A stretch of 25,852 bases of DNA from positions 1 to 25,852 of the forward strand of contig CAZJJK010000039.1 of the NCBI GenBank assembly GCA_964546285.1, in the 5' to 3' direction. Source of the DNA: CAZJJK01 sp964546285. Lineage in GTDB: Bacteria > Spirochaetota > Spirochaetia > Treponematales > Breznakiellaceae. The notes beneath the pieces are model-generated. The model was not told the DNA's origin. It ran no database searches and was given only the letters and a program-made list of their open reading frames with translations. This document shows, in pieces, positions 1-8,008 of this stretch (position 1 is the first letter of the stretch; every line of letters begins with the position of its first letter). The translations under genes and the position numbers were made by a program.

Positions 1-74
1 TGGGCCCTGCTGGATTTGAACCAGCGACCAACGGATTATGAGTCCGCCGCTCTGACCAACTGAGCTAAGGGCCC
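1..74 (-). tRNA. tRNA with CAU anticodon (tRNA-Ile2 or elongator tRNA-Met)
   Basis: Read on the minus strand this folds as a full cloverleaf. The acceptor stem is GGGCCCT/AGGGCCC with discriminator A, the D arm contains AGCTCAGTTGGTCAGAGC, the anticodon loop is CTCATAA, and the T arm is GCTGG-TTCAAAT-CCAGC. The anticodon is CAU. The C4-G69 and C5-G68 acceptor pairs and the TTGGTC-GCTGG variable/T region resemble bacterial tRNA-Ile2, whose C34 is converted to lysidine by TilS. Elongator Met is the alternative and cannot be excluded by eye. The window starts at the discriminator base, so a genomic CCA cannot be checked. Confidence 0.93.
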
Positions 75-83
75 GGGTGCTGT

Positions 84-113
84 ACTATACCGCAATATCG
101 GTAAAAAGATCAA
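84..113 (-). promoter_or_regulatory. Sigma70-type promoter of the CAU tRNA
   Basis: On the minus strand a TTGATC -35 box (108-113) and a TATAGT -10 box (84-89) are separated by 18 nt. The -10 box lies about 10 nt before the tRNA 5' end at position 74, the usual distance for a tRNA promoter. Confidence 0.6.
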
Positions 114-136
114 TAAAGGGATATAGCTTACCGATA
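96..136. repeat. Perfect 9-bp inverted repeat between the divergent tRNA and OmpA-like genes
   Basis: TATCGGTAA (96-104) and TTACCGATA (128-136) are exact inverted copies separated by 23 nt. They bracket the -35 box of the tRNA promoter and lie 20-60 nt before the start of the next gene. A paired operator or a hairpin in the mRNA leader would both fit; nothing shows which. Confidence 0.5.
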
Positions 137-155
137 GCGATAAAGGGGGCTTTTT

Positions 156-1379
156 ATGAAATTCTACCGTCTACGCGCTGGACGTTTGGGCTGCTTCCTT
201 TTTTTATCACTATTCATCCGTTCAGCTCTTTTTGCGGAGCGTTTTTCTTTCGTCCATGTCGCCGGCGACAGCTATAGAGTAGTTTCCAGCGTAAACGAGG
301 ATGTGTATATCGATAGGACTTTCAGCCATCACGCGGAAATTTTGAATAGGATAGCGGTGAAGGTAAGCAACACCGAAAATGGCAGCGGCAGCCTGGAAGC
401 GCTGTTCCAGACTTCGGAGAAGTCCGAAGGGGCCACGGGGAATGTTTTTCAATGGTCTCAGGAATACGAATCGAAATTCCTGCGTGATCCGAATGGGAAA
501 TATACGATTGACAAGGAATATTGGATGCCGGTAGTACGCGATGTACCGTGCTTCCCGGAACGGGAACTTGAAGTTGGAGCTTCATGGTCAGAGCCGGGGG
601 AAGAGGTTCATGATTTCCGTAATGCTTTTGACATAGCCGAACCCTACCGCATACCGTTTATGGCTGACTATCGTTTTGAAGGCGATAGGGAATATGAAGG
701 CGAAAACTATGCCGTATTTACCGTTTCTTATAGAATATATGAGGAGCCAGCGCCGCCAACGCGGCGCGGGACGGTATGGCCAGTCCGCATCATGGGAGCT
801 TCCGATCAAACTATCTATTGGGACCGCGAATGGGGGCAACCCGCCGCTTATGATGAGGTTTTCCGCATCATTTTGGAGTTGTCCAATGGTCATACGGTTG
901 AATATCGAGGAACGGCAAAAGCCGAAATAGTAGAAGCCGCGCCCATGGACAGAGGTAAAATAGCGGACGAGATCGCGGAGGATATAGTACGGCTCGGCAT
1001 CGCGGATACCGCGGTCAGGGTAACGGATGAAGGCGTCGCCATCAGTTTAGAGGACATCGGTTTCTTGCCGGACTCGGCGGAGCTTATCCAATCCGAAAAG
1101 ACAAAACTTGATAGCATAGTCAGTATTTTGTCGCGCTACCCTGACCGCGATATTCTTGTGGGCGGCCATACGGCCTTAGCGGGGACAGAGGCCGGTAGAC
1201 AAAAATTATCGGAAGAACGAGCGACCGCGGTAGCGGCTTATATTATCGAACTGGGAGCGCGAACGGAGGACCGAGTAGTTGTGCGCGGATATGGCGCCAC
1301 TAAACCTATCGCCGATAACGCGACTGAGGAAGGCAAACGACGTAATCGCCGAGTCGAGATAACAATATTAGAGAATTAG
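156..1379 (+). CDS. Exported protein with C-terminal OmpA-like domain
   Basis: A 407-residue exported protein. The first 27 residues form a signal peptide: basic start, hydrophobic core, cleavage probably after LFA. Residues about 28-290 are an unrecognised domain, probably beta-rich. Residues about 295-407 are an OmpA_C-like domain with GHT (337-339), LSEERA (351-356) and the closing NRRVEI (397-402). Such domains normally hold an outer-membrane or periplasmic protein to peptidoglycan. Arg355, which corresponds to the diaminopimelate-binding arginine, is present. The partner aspartate that normally follows GHT is Ala340, so canonical DAP binding is unlikely; this would suit a cell wall without DAP. 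The start is supported by an AAAGGGGG ribosome site about 6 nt upstream. The N-terminal role is unknown. Confidence 0.85.
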   Translation: MKFYRLRAGRLGCFLFLSLFIRSALFAERFSFVHVAGDSYRVVSSVNEDVYIDRTFSHHAEILNRIAVKVSNTENGSGSLEALFQTSEKSEGATGNVFQWSQEYESKFLRDPNGKYTIDKEYWMPVVRDVPCFPERELEVGASWSEPGEEVHDFRNAFDIAEPYRIPFMADYRFEGDREYEGENYAVFTVSYRIYEEPAPPTRRGTVWPVRIMGASDQTIYWDREWGQPAAYDEVFRIILELSNGHTVEYRGTAKAEIVEAAPMDRGKIADEIAEDIVRLGIADTAVRVTDEGVAISLEDIGFLPDSAELIQSEKTKLDSIVSILSRYPDRDILVGGHTALAGTEAGRQKLSEERATAVAAYIIELGARTEDRVVVRGYGATKPIADNATEEGKRRNRRVEITILEN

Positions 1380-1437
1380 CACATATTTGATGATCACCTT
1401 GACCGTGAAGGGGTCTTCGTGATACCAAAGACACGCG

Positions 1438-2670
1438 ATGAACTACACGGAACCGACGCGACTCGCGATTATAGCCTGTCCGGGAGGAGAGCGCTTCGCG
1501 GACGAGGTGATCGGGCACCTTAAGCATATATATCGGCGGCGCTTTAACCGAAAAGCCGCCCGTTTATCAAAGTTATACGCGGTCAACCTTGAAGACGCGG
1601 TTAGAAAAATAAATTTCACCAATGATGTAACCGCGGCCTCTTCTTGCCTGTCGGAAAAAGTGGATCACTATAGGGCGCCTAACTATAAAATTCCGATTCG
1701 TTTCACATCCTTCCCCAATGGGGAACTTAAAACTGAAATACTGGAATCTGTTCGCGAAAAGGATATCTATATTTTCCAGGATGTGGAAAACCATCATGAA
1801 TTATCCTTTAACAACGGAAAAGCGAAAAAAGTGCTTTCGGTAAATGACCACATCATGAACCTTTTCGTTACGGTGGACGCGGCCAAACAGGCGGGCGCCG
1901 CGCGAATAACCCTGGTTCTGCCGGTTTACCCTTATTCACGTCAGCATAAGAAAAAAGGACGCGAAGGATTAACAGCTAGCCGAATTGGTAAAACGCTGGA
2001 AGCCATGGGCGTAAACCGCGTTATTACCCTGGATATTCATTCGCGCGAGATAGAGAACGGTTTTGATATAATGCATTTAGAAAATCTTCACGCGAGCTAT
2101 CAAATTATCAAGCAATTAGCCCAAATTACGGATCTCGCGGATCCAAACTTTACCGTTGTTTCGCCGGACACTGGCGCCGTTGACCGTAATAAGTTTTACG
2201 CCACCAGCCTAAACAAACCGCTCGCTCTGCTATACAAAGAGAGAGACTATTCGCGTGTTTCCCGGAACGGACTGGATAACAATATCGCGGAGGTCAAGCT
2301 TTTGGGCAGGGTAAGCGGAAAAACGGTTTTTATGGCTGATGATATGCTGGGAACCGGCGGCACCATGCTGAAAGCGATGCGGTTCCTTAAGGATGAAGGC
2401 GCTAAAGACGTAATCTGCGCAATTAGCCTTCCCTTCTTTTCAGGGGAAGCGATAGACCTTTTTGAGGACGCGTACCATCAAGGCTGGTTCACGAAAATAA
2501 TTGGAACGAACGCGGTTTACCACGAAGCCCTTCTGAAACGGGAATGGTATGTCAGCGTCAATGTCAGCCAGCTTTTCGCGCAAACGATCGCCCGGCTACA
2601 CCATGGCCGTTCGCTTAGCTCCTTATTGGACAACCGCGCGATTATTGAGAAACTCCTGGCAAAGCGATGA
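1438..2670 (+). CDS. prs: Ribose-phosphate pyrophosphokinase (PRPP synthetase), long divergent type
   Basis: Makes 5-phosphoribosyl 1-diphosphate from ribose 5-phosphate and ATP, the activated sugar for nucleotide, histidine and tryptophan synthesis. The 410 residues exceed the roughly 315 of typical Prs because of about 80 extra N-terminal residues. Recognisable elements are FPNGEL (aligning with FSDGE of classical Prs), the ATP-binding RQH (168-170, usually RQD), the catalytic-region DIHSRE with His201, a YKERDY flexible-loop motif, and the PRPP-binding loop DDMLGTGGT (301-309). The ATG has only a weak ribosome site and no better in-frame start is visible. It follows the OmpA-like gene by 58 nt, and its stop overlaps the next ATG as ATGA. 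Family assignment is firm; activity of the RQH form is inferred. Confidence 0.92.
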   Translation: MNYTEPTRLAIIACPGGERFADEVIGHLKHIYRRRFNRKAARLSKLYAVNLEDAVRKINFTNDVTAASSCLSEKVDHYRAPNYKIPIRFTSFPNGELKTEILESVREKDIYIFQDVENHHELSFNNGKAKKVLSVNDHIMNLFVTVDAAKQAGAARITLVLPVYPYSRQHKKKGREGLTASRIGKTLEAMGVNRVITLDIHSREIENGFDIMHLENLHASYQIIKQLAQITDLADPNFTVVSPDTGAVDRNKFYATSLNKPLALLYKERDYSRVSRNGLDNNIAEVKLLGRVSGKTVFMADDMLGTGGTMLKAMRFLKDEGAKDVICAISLPFFSGEAIDLFEDAYHQGWFTKIIGTNAVYHEALLKREWYVSVNVSQLFAQTIARLHHGRSLSSLLDNRAIIEKLLAKR

Positions 2671-4169
2671 TGGCCGTCGGCCTTCCCGCTATACTCTGCG
2701 CCGATATCGGTACCTCTTCATTGAAGGCCGCCCTTGTTGGTTATGACGGCGAAGCGTTCGCTTATGTTCGCGAGCCTTATCCGGCGGATCGCGTCCTAAA
2801 CGGCTCTGTTCTAGCCTCTGACTGGGCGAACGCGTTTCAAAAGGCCGCGATAACTTTAGCTGAGCGGGCAAAACACTCTGGCCTGCGTCTTAGCGCTCTT
2901 TGCCTGTCCGGAAACGGCCCCACGCTTATTCCAGTTTTTTCGGATGGTTCCGATGGTGAGCCCCTTCATTGGCACGATGGCGGGATTGAGCCGCCCAAAA
3001 AAGCCGCGAAGGGGAAAACGCCTTCGCTTTTTCTGCCAAAGGCGGCGTGGTACAAGCGTAATCAAAAATCGGCCTATGATCGAATTCGATTTTTTCTTTC
3101 CAGTCATGAATGGCTTGCCTATCGTTTAGGCGCCGCGCCCCGCGCCATCCTGCCAAACCAGGATTACGCTCCTTATTATTGGGACAAAAATCAGTTAGCC
3201 GCTTTTGACATCGACGAGGCTCTTTTTCCGCCCTTCGCGATCACGGGGGAAATAATCGGCGAGCTTTCAGCCGAGGCGGCGCGAAGCGCGGGTCTGCCGC
3301 CCAAGCTTCCAATTATCGCAGGAGGCCCGGATTTCGCCATGGCCCTAATAGGGACAGCGACCCTAAGAGAGGGCGCCGTTTGCGACCGCGCGGGCACTTC
3401 AGAGGGTATCAATGTCTGCGCCCGCTCTCCTTCACGCTCAACAAAATTAAGAAGCCTTCCCCACCCTTCTCCTGGGTTTTGGAATATAGCGGCGCTACTG
3501 CCCATCACGGGGCGGCTTTTTGAGTGGTACAGAACTATCACCGGACAGGCGGAGCGCGATTATGACGCTATTATGGATGAAATAGCCTTATCAAAAATTG
3601 ATTACCCAAGCACCCAGGCTTTTAGCGGCGAGGATGAGGTTAAGATCGATGCGGACGTAGCTGGAGTCAAGCGGCAAGCAAAAAAAGCCTGTCCCGCGGC
3701 GACTGGCTACTTTTTCCCAGACTTCAACGCTATAGGAGGCTTGGGCGCGTCCGGGGCCTTTCTCGCCACGGCCGGCTTTACGAGCCGCGCCGAATTTGGC
3801 CGCGCGACAGTGGAAGCTATCGGCTTTATGGTCCGCGCCGCCGTGGAAGAACTGGAACGCCACGGGTATAGAGTGGAAGGCATGCGGCTTTCCGGCGGAC
3901 AAGCTAAAAACACCGCATGGAACCATTTGAAAGCCGATATAACAGGCCGCTGTTTGCTTGTGCCCCGGATAGCTGACGGCGAACTGAGCGGCAACGCCGC
4001 CGCCGCCCTGCTAAGCCTAGGCGAAGCCGACAGCCTGGAAGAAGCCGCCGATCGTGTGGTTCATATAGAAACCGTCTACGAGCCCAATCAAAGGACTTAT
4101 GCCCAATTTTCGGAAAAATACGATCAATACCGTTATCTGCTTAAGAAAATGGAGCGCTTCTTTCAATGA
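2667..4169 (+). CDS. FGGY-family carbohydrate kinase
   Basis: A 500-residue ATP-dependent sugar kinase of the FGGY family (xylulokinase, ribulokinase, glycerol kinase and relatives). The N-terminal lobe opens with the phosphate-binding DIGTSS (13-18). The likely catalytic base lies in GGPDF (Asp222), followed by an AGTSEG motif. The C-terminal lobe has the ATP-binding SGGQAKN (409-415). The length is typical. The substrate cannot be read from sequence; a pentulose is a fair guess because of its neighbours. The start overlaps the prs stop (ATGA), with a second ATG three bases on, and its own stop overlaps the next ATG in the same way, so the three genes are probably translationally coupled. 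Physical linkage to PRPP synthetase suggests it feeds the pentose-phosphate pool. Confidence 0.88.
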   Translation: MMAVGLPAILCADIGTSSLKAALVGYDGEAFAYVREPYPADRVLNGSVLASDWANAFQKAAITLAERAKHSGLRLSALCLSGNGPTLIPVFSDGSDGEPLHWHDGGIEPPKKAAKGKTPSLFLPKAAWYKRNQKSAYDRIRFFLSSHEWLAYRLGAAPRAILPNQDYAPYYWDKNQLAAFDIDEALFPPFAITGEIIGELSAEAARSAGLPPKLPIIAGGPDFAMALIGTATLREGAVCDRAGTSEGINVCARSPSRSTKLRSLPHPSPGFWNIAALLPITGRLFEWYRTITGQAERDYDAIMDEIALSKIDYPSTQAFSGEDEVKIDADVAGVKRQAKKACPAATGYFFPDFNAIGGLGASGAFLATAGFTSRAEFGRATVEAIGFMVRAAVEELERHGYRVEGMRLSGGQAKNTAWNHLKADITGRCLLVPRIADGELSGNAAAALLSLGEADSLEEAADRVVHIETVYEPNQRTYAQFSEKYDQYRYLLKKMERFFQ

Positions 4170-4849
4170 CCAGCTATCACCTGCCGGACTTTATCGATCT
4201 TTTAATTTTTGATATCGATGGCACGCTATACTCCGGCGGTCCCTATGCCCAAGCCCAGTTTGACGTCCAATATCTTTACCTCGCCCAAACCAGGGGGGGG
4301 ACAGCGGTAGAGTGGAAAAATAAAATAGACTATTTTCGGGCAACTTGGGCGGCGACGCATGATGGCGCTAAAATCAGCCTAGGAAACGCTTTGCTTGAAT
4401 TTGGCGTAGACATTGACGAATCAATAAGGCTACGCGAAACCTTATTGAAACCGGAAAAATTCCTTATTCCCGATCCAGCTCTTCACGCCGCCTTGACTAA
4501 GTTGAAAAGCCGATACAGTTTGAGCGCCGTCACTAATAACCCGGTCCTGATTGGACGTAAAACACTCAAGGCTCTCGGCGTGGAAAAGCTCTTCACCACG
4601 CTTGTCGGGCTGGATAGCTGCCGAGTCTCAAAACCCCATGAGGCGCCGTATCGCCTGGCCGCCGCGTTAGCGGGCGCTAGTTTTACTCGTTGCGTTTCAA
4701 TAGGCGACCGTTATGACATCGATATAAAACTACCTTTAAGCTTAGGCATGGGCGGAATTCTTGTGGAAGGGGCTTGGGATGTTTATGCCTTACCGGAAAC
4801 GCTCATACCTGACGCGGTGGATAGCCCCAGCGGAAAGTCCCTAAGCTAA
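4166..4849 (+). CDS. HAD-superfamily hydrolase (phosphatase, possibly nucleotidase-like)
   Basis: A 227-residue haloacid-dehalogenase-type hydrolase. Motif I is FDIDGTLY, with nucleophile Asp16 and acid/base Asp18. Motif II is the Thr123 of VTNN, motif III is Lys156 in SKPHE, and motif IV is GDRYDID (180-186) with the metal-binding aspartates. A helical cap fits between motifs I and II (about residues 25-100). Small phosphomonoesters such as phosphoglycolate, sugar phosphates or nucleoside monophosphates are the usual substrates. It is the last gene of the prs-kinase-HAD operon, joined to the kinase by an ATGA overlap. A role in dephosphorylating a sugar phosphate or nucleotide from the same pathway is inferred from context only. 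Confidence 0.82.
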   Translation: MTSYHLPDFIDLLIFDIDGTLYSGGPYAQAQFDVQYLYLAQTRGGTAVEWKNKIDYFRATWAATHDGAKISLGNALLEFGVDIDESIRLRETLLKPEKFLIPDPALHAALTKLKSRYSLSAVTNNPVLIGRKTLKALGVEKLFTTLVGLDSCRVSKPHEAPYRLAAALAGASFTRCVSIGDRYDIDIKLPLSLGMGGILVEGAWDVYALPETLIPDAVDSPSGKSLS

Positions 4850-4870
4850 GCCTTTTTTACGGGCTAACGC

Positions 4871-4900
4871 TTGACAGGATGAAGCTCTCCCCATTATAAA
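4871..4900 (+). promoter_or_regulatory. Consensus-like sigma70 promoter before the NCS2 permease
   Basis: A perfect TTGACA -35 box (4871-4876) is followed after 18 nt by TATAAA (4895-4900). Transcription would begin near 4907, giving a leader of about 110 nt before the permease start. It lies just after the HAD gene stop, upstream of the terminator hairpin. Confidence 0.6.
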
Positions 4901-4964
4901 CGCCACAACCATGTTTATCAAAAGCGTGAAACTTCGCCACATTATTCAGGTAAGGGGATTCTAG

Positions 4965-4992
4965 GGAAGCTCAATGAGCTTCCTTTTTTTTT
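4965..4992 (+). terminator. Strong intrinsic terminator in front of the permease gene
   Basis: GGAAGCTC (4965-4972) pairs perfectly with GAGCTTCC (4976-4983) across a 3-nt loop and is followed by nine T residues (4984-4992). It ends only about 15 nt before the permease ribosome site and lies downstream of the promoter at 4871-4900. It may therefore act as an attenuator, or as the 3' end of an approximately 85-nt small RNA, as well as ending the prs operon. Confidence 0.85.
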
Positions 4993-5017
4993 GGCTTTTT
5001 CAGCATAAGGAGGAATG

Positions 5018-6358
5018 ATGGCCACCAGGAAAGGTTTGTTTTCATTTTTGGGGTTTAGACGAGGAGACGATGTCGCCGGCCTGCTGCCGGACGAGGCTCC
5101 AAGCGCCGGAAAGCTGGTGATGTTCGCGCTTCAACAGTTTATCGTCATGTTTCCGGCCACGGTACTGGTAGCCCTGCTGACCGGTTTCCATGTATCCACG
5201 ACGATCTTCGCGTCCGGTCTCGCGACGCTTTGTTTTGTCCTGGTGACCGGCGGGAAAATCCCGCTGTATTACGGTAGCTCCTTCTCCTATATCGCCGCTA
5301 TAGTTTCTATCACTGGCGCGCGGGAATTGGGAGCGGTCGCTCCGGACGCGCTGATTGGGCAAGCCCAATTCGGTATCATCATGTCCGGTTTGGTTTCTAT
5401 CGCGGCCGGTTTTGTAGTAAAGCTCGTCGGCCATGACAAGATTGAGAAAGTCTTGCCGCCGCCGCTTACCGGCTCAGTGGCCATTGTTATAGGTATCTCT
5501 TTGGCTAATACGGCCATCGGCAACGCCTCAGCCAACTGGGGCATCGCGCTTCTCACTCTAGCGGCGACCATCGGCTTTTCAGTTTTTCTTAAAGGCGTAT
5601 GGGGACAACTGCCTATTCTATTCGGCATTCTGGTTGGGTACGCTGCCAGTCTAGCCGCCGGCCTTATCGATTTTTCCAGCGTGGCTAGCGCTCCCGCGCT
5701 CCAGATCCCGCATCTTACGCTTCCAGTGGTTTCCTGGCCGGCCTTATTGGCGATAATGCCTATCGCCATCGCCACCATCCCCGAATCAACGGCGCATCTG
5801 TATCAGATCGATCTCTATGTAAACAACCTGTCCAAAAAGCGGAAGGATAAAGAATACAAGATCGCCGACAAACTGGGCCTTAACTTAATTGGCGACGGCA
5901 TAGGCGATATAGTCAGCGCCCTCTTCGGCGGTCCAGCTGGCACAAATTATGGCGAGAATATTTCCACCATGGCGATTACACGAGTATTCTCCGTTCCGGT
6001 GCTTATCGTTGCCGCCCTCCTAGCCATTCTATTCAGCTTCTTAGGTAAGTTCGCCGCCGCCATAAACACTATTCCGGGGCCGGTCATTGGCGGGCTTTCT
6101 ATCTATCTTTTTGGGGTTATCGCCGTTCAGGGCGTCGGCATCATGGTTGACCGTAAGGTCGATCTATTTGACAACCGGACCCTAGCGCTAATCGCTACCA
6201 TCCTAGTCATCGGCATCGGCGGAAGCTTTGCCTTTCCCAACGGTATGATCCCCTTCTATGGCTTCGAACTGCCAGCGATAGCGACGGCGGCGATTTGGGG
6301 TATCGTGCTTAACCTTATTCTCAATATCGTAAAACGAAGAAGCCCTCTCGGCGATTAA
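5018..6358 (+). CDS. NCS2-family nucleobase (uracil/xanthine-type) permease
   Basis: A 446-residue inner-membrane transporter of the NCS2 family with about 14 hydrophobic segments, importing a nucleobase with protons or Na+. The family marks are IPESTAH (Glu256) and GTNYGENI (Glu313), the two acidic residues that contact base and cation in UraA-like proteins. The NYGEN form and overall pattern favour uracil over xanthine, but this is not decisive. The first helix reads LQQF where UraA and XanQ have LQH, so the family histidine is a glutamine. An AAGGAGG ribosome site (5007-5013) lies 1 nt before the ATG at 5015 and 4 nt before the ATG at 5018, so the second is preferred. Imported base would be salvaged with PRPP from the neighbouring prs product. 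Confidence 0.88.
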   Translation: MATRKGLFSFLGFRRGDDVAGLLPDEAPSAGKLVMFALQQFIVMFPATVLVALLTGFHVSTTIFASGLATLCFVLVTGGKIPLYYGSSFSYIAAIVSITGARELGAVAPDALIGQAQFGIIMSGLVSIAAGFVVKLVGHDKIEKVLPPPLTGSVAIVIGISLANTAIGNASANWGIALLTLAATIGFSVFLKGVWGQLPILFGILVGYAASLAAGLIDFSSVASAPALQIPHLTLPVVSWPALLAIMPIAIATIPESTAHLYQIDLYVNNLSKKRKDKEYKIADKLGLNLIGDGIGDIVSALFGGPAGTNYGENISTMAITRVFSVPVLIVAALLAILFSFLGKFAAAINTIPGPVIGGLSIYLFGVIAVQGVGIMVDRKVDLFDNRTLALIATILVIGIGGSFAFPNGMIPFYGFELPAIATAAIWGIVLNLILNIVKRRSPLGD

Positions 6359-6371
6359 GATCGATAAAAGA

Positions 6372-6390
6372 CGGCGGCCTTGCGCCGCCG
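6372..6390 (+). other. GC-rich hairpin between permease and corA genes
   Basis: CGGCGGC (6372-6378) pairs exactly with GCCGCCG (6384-6390) across 5 nt. No T-run follows, so it is not a standard intrinsic terminator. It could slow polymerase or protect the 3' end of the permease message. Confidence 0.4.
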
Positions 6391-6414
6391 CCATCGGCGC
6401 GGTATTGTGAAGCC

Positions 6415-7515
6415 ATGAAGCGTCACCATGGCTACCGCGCCGCCACTAAATTGAAACGCTTGGATTTAGGACAGCCGCCCGGTAGTCCTGTCTATATTGG
6501 CGATCGTAAAGCCACGGACTCATCATTATCCGTTATAGGCTATGATCCTGTCGGATCATGGACCAAAACGGCGGCTAACGTTAGCGAACTGATAAGTTAC
6601 CGAAACCCGGGCGGAATCACCTGGATCAATGTAAACGGCTTAAAGGACATCGCCGTTATAACCCAATTAGCTGAGGCCTTCGGTATTCATCCCCTTACGG
6701 TAGAGGATATCCTGAACACGGAGCATCGCCCTAAGCTTGAGGAATTCGATGAATACTTGTTCATCACCTTCAAGGCGCTTGATTGGAAAGAAGCGGGACA
6801 AGCGCAAGGGGGCGAAAGCCCAGTAGAGTATGAGCAGATCAGCTTAATTCTCACTAAGGATTCCGTCATCACCTTTCAAGAATATTCGGGGGACGGCTTT
6901 GACCCCATTCGTCGCCGCATAGACGCCAATGTCAGTCGTATCCGTAAGATGGGCCCGGATTATCTCGCTTATTGCATCGTCGATACGATTGTAGACGCGT
7001 ATTTCAACGTTCTGGATAAACTGGGGACCGTCTTGGAAGACTTTGAGGCGCAAGCGACCGAGAAGTCCGGCCAGTCCTTTATGCGCTCTCTCCAAGACAT
7101 CAAGCAAGAAATTCTGAGAATGCGCCGGACGCTTTGGCCGCTCCGCGAAAGCGTCTCCGCCCTTCTTCGGCTGGAATCCGAATTGATTACGCCTGAACTC
7201 ACGCCCTTTCTAAAAGACCTGCATGACAACGCCGTACAAGCGGTGGAAACGATGGAAAGTTATAGGGAAATCAGCGCCGGTATTTTGGATGTGAACCTTT
7301 CTTCAATATCCAACCGTATGAACGAGGTAATGAAGGTTTTGACTATCATCTCCACCATATTCATACCGTTAAGCTTTGTCGCGGGAGTGTTCGGCATGAA
7401 TTTCCGCTATATGCCGGAACTCGATCTGGTTTGGGCTTATCCCGCCGCCTTGGGTTTAATGGCGCTTATCGCTTTAATCATGATCTTGTTTTTCAAGAAA
7501 AAGCATTGGTGGTAA
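6415..7515 (+). CDS. corA: CorA-family Mg2+/Co2+ channel (first copy)
   Basis: A 366-residue CorA-type divalent cation channel. The N-terminal ~295 residues form the cytoplasmic alpha/beta funnel plus long stalk helix. Two transmembrane helices lie near the C-terminus, with the signature GMN at 327-329 after helix 1. The MPEL stretch right after it matches the periplasmic loop, and the chain ends in a basic KKKHWW tail. Length and layout are typical of the longer bacterial CorA proteins that begin with a basic segment. It follows the permease by 56 nt with a weak ribosome site, so co-transcription is possible. Its stop is 4 nt from that of the convergent hemerythrin gene. A second, shorter CorA lies at 19767-20750 and is clearly divergent. 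Confidence 0.92.
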   Translation: MKRHHGYRAATKLKRLDLGQPPGSPVYIGDRKATDSSLSVIGYDPVGSWTKTAANVSELISYRNPGGITWINVNGLKDIAVITQLAEAFGIHPLTVEDILNTEHRPKLEEFDEYLFITFKALDWKEAGQAQGGESPVEYEQISLILTKDSVITFQEYSGDGFDPIRRRIDANVSRIRKMGPDYLAYCIVDTIVDAYFNVLDKLGTVLEDFEAQATEKSGQSFMRSLQDIKQEILRMRRTLWPLRESVSALLRLESELITPELTPFLKDLHDNAVQAVETMESYREISAGILDVNLSSISNRMNEVMKVLTIISTIFIPLSFVAGVFGMNFRYMPELDLVWAYPAALGLMALIALIMILFFKKKHWW

Positions 7516-7519
7516 GACT

Positions 7520-7942
7520 TTAGCGGTAGCCCCTGGATAAAAGAAAACTCTTATACCGTTGATCAGCCACCCCAATATGTTCCAATATCCAATCGCGTAA
7601 AAAACGGGCGAAATGATTTGGCACGAATTTTCTTCCTTCGTTAAAATTGGCCGCCTCCACAAGGACTTGCCTGATAAACTCCTCATGCAGTTTTTTATGT
7701 TCGGCGTAACCCGGATAATCAGCTTTCACCATCATTTGTTCCTCAGTGGTAAAATGGTTTTTAATATACTCCACCGCCTTTTTAATAGCCACTGAAAAAT
7801 ACGCTTGGGCTTCCGTTTGCCCTAAGACGCAGCCCCGAAAAAGCTCGTTTGTCACCTCAATTAAGCTCTTATGCTGATCATCGATAAGCTGAATCCCGAC
7901 GGCATACCTATCCTTCCACTCAACCAAGATAATTTCATCCAT
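7520..7942 (-). CDS. Bacteriohemerythrin (single-domain O2-binding protein)
   Basis: A 140-residue cytoplasmic hemerythrin that binds O2 at a di-iron site. All seven iron ligands of the family are visible: His24 (DDQH), His63 and Glu67 (NHFTTEE), His82 and His86 (EHKKLH), and His122 and Asp127 (HIGVAD). The hallmark VEWKDRYAVGI precedes the first. The start at 7942 is chosen because AGGAGA sits about 6 nt upstream on the minus strand; an in-frame ATG ten codons further upstream lacks such a site. Roles known in the family are oxygen storage, sensing or detoxification, useful to an anaerobe or microaerophile. No chemotaxis or GGDEF domain is attached. Confidence 0.93.
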   Translation of the reverse strand: MDEIILVEWKDRYAVGIQLIDDQHKSLIEVTNELFRGCVLGQTEAQAYFSVAIKKAVEYIKNHFTTEEQMMVKADYPGYAEHKKLHEEFIRQVLVEAANFNEGRKFVPNHFARFLRDWILEHIGVADQRYKSFLLSRGYR

Positions 7943-8008
7943 CGGTATCTCCTGTCTTACTTTATGTAGCATGGAGCGGACGCTTCCGCAAGCCGTTAAT
8001 CAGCCCCG

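Noticed and set aside
1389..1512. GATCACC near 1393 and GGTGATC near 1505 as a regulatory inverted repeat
   Set aside because: Short, widely spaced and partly inside the prs coding sequence; compatible with chance.
5287..5778. 163-codon open frame on the minus strand
   Set aside because: Lies wholly within the permease gene; composition is that of an antisense shadow, with no ribosome site or family motif.
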